Below, piece by piece: positions 61,005 through 64,000 of a stretch of 64,000 bases of DNA. Numbering within the stretch: position 1 is the stretch's first letter; every line of letters starts with the position of its first letter. This DNA is from Rhizorhabdus wittichii RW1 (GTDB taxonomy: Bacteria; Pseudomonadota; Alphaproteobacteria; Sphingomonadales; Sphingomonadaceae), in the NCBI GenBank assembly GCA_000016765.1, contig CP000699.1, forward strand, positions 5,025,501 to 5,089,500, read 5' to 3'. The notes beneath the pieces were generated by a model. That model saw only the letters and a list, made by a program, of their open reading frames with translations. It had not been told where the DNA came from and did not search any database. A program made the position numbers and the translations under genes.

Positions 61005-62276
61005 ATGCGTGACGACATCCGTGCTTGGCTGGACGCGGAAAGCGGCCTGCCGGATCAGCCGCTGCGAGGGGAATTCTATGTCGATGCCGGGATCTTCGCG
61101 GCGGAGATGCGGGATGTTCTCGGCCGGCAATGGCTCTATGCGGACCATGTCTCCCGCATTCCCCGGCCGGGGGATTATTTCCTGTTCGAGGTCGGCGGCG
61201 AATCGATCATCGTCGTGCGCCGCAAGGACGGGACGATCGGCGCCTATTTCAACGTCTGCCGGCATCGCGGCTCGCGCATCTGCCTCGACCGGCAGGGATC
61301 GCTATCGTCCTTCGTCTGCCCCTATCATGCGTGGACCTATGATCTCGACGGGGCGCTGCGCGGCGCGGCGCATATGCCGGACGACTTCGAAAGGCGCGAC
61401 GCCGGGCTGATGCCCTGCCACGTCCGCGAGCTGGAGGGGCTGATCTTCCTCTGCCTGGCGGAAGGGGAGGCTCCCGATTTCGACGCCCTGGCCGAGATCG
61501 CGCGTCCCTATCTGGCGCTGAACGGCCTGGCGCCCGCCCGGCTGGCGGCCCGGCGATCCTATCCGACCTCGGCCAACTGGAAGCTCGTCGTCGACAATTT
61601 CCAGGAATGCTATCACTGCGCGCCCGCCCACAAGCTCTATTCGAGCGCGCATTCGAAGGACAAGCTGCTGGCCTTCGGGGCCGGTCCCGGCTCCGGTCCG
61701 GTCGATGCGGCCGAACGTTTCTCCGGCGAACTGGCGACATGGCGGGAAAGGGCGTCGGCGGCCGGCACCTGGCTCGATGCGCGCGCGGAGGAAGAGGACG
61801 ACATCCGTTCCATCTGGAGCGTCGGGCGGCTGCCGATCAAGGCCGGGGCGCTCACCGAAAGCGTCGATGGGGCTCCCGTGTCGCGATTGATGGGCCGCTT
61901 CGCCGAATTCGACGGAGGTCACAGCGCCGTGGCCTTCAACGTCTTCTCCTATTTCCTCGCCAGCAACGACCATGTGGTCATGATCCGGTTCACGCCGCGC
62001 GGCGTCCTGGAGACCGATGTGGAGTTCCAGTGGTTCGTCCACCCCGAGGCGGAGGAGGACGTGGACTATGAGGTCGAGCGCCTCGTGCGGGTCTGGGACG
62101 TGACCACCACCGAGGACAAGCGGATCACCGAGGACAACCAGGCCGGCGTGGCGTCGAGCCGCTACCGCCCCGGGCGCTTCTCCGCGCTCGAAGGGCGGCT
62201 GTCCACGATCAAGCGATGGTATCTCCACGAAATGGCGACCGCGTCGGTCCCATCCCATGAGGAGTTGGGTGCATGA
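61005..62276 (+). CDS. Rieske ring-hydroxylating oxygenase, alpha subunit
   Basis: 423 residues. The Rieske 2Fe-2S site is NVCRHRGSRIC ... FVCPYHAWTYDLDG, with CxH, 17 residues, then CxxH (about 83-108). The mononuclear iron site is NWKLVVDNFQECYHCAPAH, including the bridging Asp that passes electrons between subunits. It hydroxylates an aromatic or related substrate with O2. The ferredoxin and reductase partners are not in the cluster. AGAGGG precedes the ATG; the palindrome lies just upstream. The next gene overlaps its stop. Confidence 0.92.
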   Translation: MRDDIRAWLDAESGLPDQPLRGEFYVDAGIFAAEMRDVLGRQWLYADHVSRIPRPGDYFLFEVGGESIIVVRRKDGTIGAYFNVCRHRGSRICLDRQGSLSSFVCPYHAWTYDLDGALRGAAHMPDDFERRDAGLMPCHVRELEGLIFLCLAEGEAPDFDALAEIARPYLALNGLAPARLAARRSYPTSANWKLVVDNFQECYHCAPAHKLYSSAHSKDKLLAFGAGPGSGPVDAAERFSGELATWRERASAAGTWLDARAEEEDDIRSIWSVGRLPIKAGALTESVDGAPVSRLMGRFAEFDGGHSAVAFNVFSYFLASNDHVVMIRFTPRGVLETDVEFQWFVHPEAEEDVDYEVERLVRVWDVTTTEDKRITEDNQAGVASSRYRPGRFSALEGRLSTIKRWYLHEMATASVPSHEELGA

Positions 62277-62683
62277 GTGACGACGAGAAGAAACAGGCTG
62301 TCGTGAGGCGCTTTTTCCAGGCCGCCGGCAGCGGCGATTTCGCGACGGCGATGGGGTTGATCGCTCCCGGATGCCTGTGGACATATCATGCGCCGGTCGA
62401 TCTCATTCCCTTCGGCGGCCGTCATGAGGGGCCGGCGGGCGTGGCGCGCTTCTTCGAGATCACGGCGGGCCTGCTGTCGATCGACGCGATGGAGATCGAC
62501 CGGATGGCGGCCTTCGACGATCATGTGATCGTCGCGGGGCGCGAGCGTTGCACCGTGCACCGGACGGGCGCGAGCTACGAGGCGGAATGGCTCCACCTCG
62601 TCAGGACCGATGGCGAGACGATCCTCGCCTATGACGAATATGTCGATGGCGCCACGATCGCCCGGGCGATCGGGGCATTGTGA
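62273..62683 (+). CDS. SnoaL-like (nuclear transport factor 2 fold) protein
   Basis: 136 residues, no signal peptide. KQAVVRRFFQAAGSGDFATA and LIAPGCLWTYHAPVDLIPFGG match the SnoaL/ketosteroid-isomerase type fold, with FDDHVIVAGRERCTVHRTG in the sheet. Its ATG overlaps the oxygenase TGA (ATGA), so the two are translated together. It may play the part of an oxygenase beta subunit, which shares this fold, or act on the product. Confidence 0.83.
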   Translation: MSDDEKKQAVVRRFFQAAGSGDFATAMGLIAPGCLWTYHAPVDLIPFGGRHEGPAGVARFFEITAGLLSIDAMEIDRMAAFDDHVIVAGRERCTVHRTGASYEAEWLHLVRTDGETILAYDEYVDGATIARAIGAL

Positions 62684-62709
62684 GCCCGACGGCTTTCTGG
62701 CACCTGCTC

Positions 62710-62740
62710 ATCCGTTGCGTCCGTCCGGACCGCAACGGAT
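62710..62740. promoter_or_regulatory. Inverted repeat upstream of TetR gene
   Basis: ATCCGTTGCG (62710-62719) and CGCAACGGAT (62731-62740) are perfect complements around 11 bases that pair further with one bulge. No T run follows, so an operator for the TetR protein starting nine bases later is as likely as a terminator. Confidence 0.55.
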
Positions 62741-62749
62741 GAGGTTCCC

Positions 62750-63391
62750 TTGGCGACAGTGAAGACGCCGCGCCAGCGGCTCGATCCCGACACGCGGCGG
62801 GCCCAGATCGTCCGCACGGCGCTCGATGTCCTCCTGGAGAGCGGCTATGCGGCCGTCTCGATCAAGAACGTCGCCGAGCGGTGCGGCATCCGGCTCTCGA
62901 CGGTGCAGCATCATTATCCGGGCAAGCCGCGGCTGATGGCGGCGGTGATCGAGGAGGTCGCCGATCGCTGCATCCGCAAATATGGGCATCTGGCCGAAGC
63001 CTCCGGCGCGGATGCCCGGGAAAGGTTGCGAGCGACCATCGGCGCGCTGTGCGGCGTCGAGCCCGATGCCGAGATCGACACGCTGTTCGTGGAGCTGTGG
63101 GCCTATGCCCGCCGCGATGCGAACGGCGCCGCCATCCTGCGGGCCTTGTACGATCAGGGCCGCGCGATGCTCAGCCGGCTGATCGAGGAACTGGTTCCCG
63201 GCCTAGCCCCCGATGAGGTGCGGCAGCGCGCCGTCACCATCATGGCGGCGGCGGACGGCCTCGCCGCGATCAGCAGCGCGCCGACGGCGGTCGGCGCCGC
63301 CGATCGGCGGGCGACGGTTTCCCATCTGATGGACCTCGCGAAGGCGCCGCCCGCCGCCGGTGACGATCCCGATGGAGAATATCGGGCCTAG
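62750..63391 (+). CDS. TetR family transcriptional regulator (BetI-like layout)
   Basis: 213 residues. The HTH is RRAQIVRTALDVLLESGYAA then SIKNVAERCGIRLSTVQHHYPGK (about 17-62). The C-terminal part resembles the BetI/YcdC C-terminal helical domain. TTG is the start, with GAGG five bases upstream; no in-frame ATG precedes it. It follows the oxygenase operon and is the likely controller of the palindrome at 60964. Its stop overlaps the stop of the convergent phosphatase gene. Confidence 0.86.
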   Translation: MATVKTPRQRLDPDTRRAQIVRTALDVLLESGYAAVSIKNVAERCGIRLSTVQHHYPGKPRLMAAVIEEVADRCIRKYGHLAEASGADARERLRATIGALCGVEPDAEIDTLFVELWAYARRDANGAAILRALYDQGRAMLSRLIEELVPGLAPDEVRQRAVTIMAAADGLAAISSAPTAVGAADRRATVSHLMDLAKAPPAAGDDPDGEYRA

Positions 63392-64000
63392 TCCAGATAT
63401 CGGGCCCGCAGCGCTTCCCTGGCCCGGGCGTCGATGCCGATGCGTTTCTCCAGATAATTATCGAGCGAGCCATAGCGCCGCTCGATCTCGTCGATCGCAT
63501 GGGAGAGGAACGGGGTGCCGTCCGGCTCCAGCAGGGGATGGGGCTTCTCTTCCTCGTCGGCGGGGCTGAACAGTCGCGCGGCCGCATTGTCGGGGAAGGC
63601 CGCCGGATCGAATTTCGGCATTTCAAAGGCCGGGCGGCGATAGCGGGTGGAAAGATGATAGTCGGCCAGGATGGCGTCGCGCGGCACGCCGAGCGCGGTG
63701 AGGATCAGCGCCGTCGCGAAACCGGTCCTGTCCTGTCCCGCCGAGCAATTATAGGCGAGCGGGCCCTGATGGGCGAGGAGCAGGCGGAACAGCAGGCGCA
63801 TCTGTGGGGCGAGCTGCTCCGGCATGCGCCGATAGATGTCGGCCCAGCTGATGTCGTCGGCCTCGTCGGTCGACAGGATATCCCTGATCGAATAGCCGAC
63901 CGCATGATAGGCGACGCCGCCGATCCTGGTGGGCGCCAGCTGGCGCTCCTCGCTGCTGCGCAGGTCCACCATGTCGGTGAGCCCGAGACGGCCGATCGTC
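63388..64000 (-). CDS. Tyrosine-protein phosphatase family protein, N terminus outside window
   Basis: The frame stays open to base 64000 (TIGRLGLTDMVDLRSSEER continues past the ATG at 63972), so that ATG is internal and the gene runs off the window. The visible 203 residues include the P-loop YNCSAGQDRTGFATALIL with catalytic Cys and Arg of the CX5R type, and a distal YHLSTRYRRPAFEM. These LipA/Mptp-type phosphatases act on phosphotyrosine, phosphoinositides or other small phosphates. It is convergent with the TetR gene. Confidence 0.85.
   Translation of the reverse strand, partial: TIGRLGLTDMVDLRSSEERQLAPTRIGGVAYHAVGYSIRDILSTDEADDISWADIYRRMPEQLAPQMRLLFRLLLAHQGPLAYNCSAGQDRTGFATALILTALGVPRDAILADYHLSTRYRRPAFEMPKFDPAAFPDNAAARLFSPADEEEKPHPLLEPDGTPFLSHAIDEIERRYGSLDNYLEKRIGIDARAREALRARYLD

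Overview
The window is GC-rich, gene-dense chromosomal DNA of an alphaproteobacterium, most likely Sphingomonadales (Sphingomonas / Rhizorhabdus type). The grounds are a cell-cycle pair ccrM and gcrA, the 180-kDa class of NAD-glutamate dehydrogenase, ribosomal protein S9 with an Ala/Pro-rich N-terminal extension, several TonB-dependent receptors beside catabolic genes, and REP-like palindromes between genes. The species call is inference from gene content.

Region 1 (1-38.4 kb) looks like core chromosome. It holds the end of a TPR protein, an Lrp regulator, a cytoplasmic histidine kinase, a CAU-anticodon tRNA, a four-gene minus-strand operon (isochorismatase-like hydrolase, GNAT, pirin, FMN reductase), an EgtD-like methyltransferase, rnhB, ccrM, folP, parE, gcrA, an ABC-2 permease, a D-2-hydroxyacid dehydrogenase, small acetyltransferase and VOC genes, an S41 protease pair, small secreted proteins, rplM-rpsI, ctaA, a molybdopterin oxidoreductase subunit overlapping hemH, phaB, a CPBP protease, a membrane-anchored flavoprotein reductase, the NAD-GDH, a PAS protein and tRNA-Thr.

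Region 2 (38.4-64 kb) has an accessory, catabolic character. First comes an acyl-CoA ligase / thiolase-like / DUF35 operon with stop-start overlaps. Next is a peptide-scavenging locus: an enolase-superfamily dipeptide epimerase and an XRE-cupin regulator facing a TonB receptor, a secreted S12 serine hydrolase and a POT transporter. A quinol-type nitric oxide reductase and an OafA-type acyltransferase follow. The last block holds a TetR regulator, a Tat-exported FAD oxidoreductase divergent from a second TonB receptor, an SnoaL-like protein, an MFS transporter, a Rieske oxygenase alpha subunit with an SnoaL-like partner, another TetR regulator and a tyrosine phosphatase cut by the window end.

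The strongest unexplained signals are in DNA rather than proteins: eight GANTC sites in about 150 bp in front of ccrM, two of them in a perfect inverted repeat; a perfect 28-bp palindrome against the start of the Rieske gene; a duplicated motif in the divergent promoter at 56.6-56.9 kb; a 60-bp repeat on both sides of the regulator-epimerase pair; and four REP/BIME-like elements, one with compensatory base changes. I saw no CRISPR array, insertion sequence, integrase, rRNA or replication origin.
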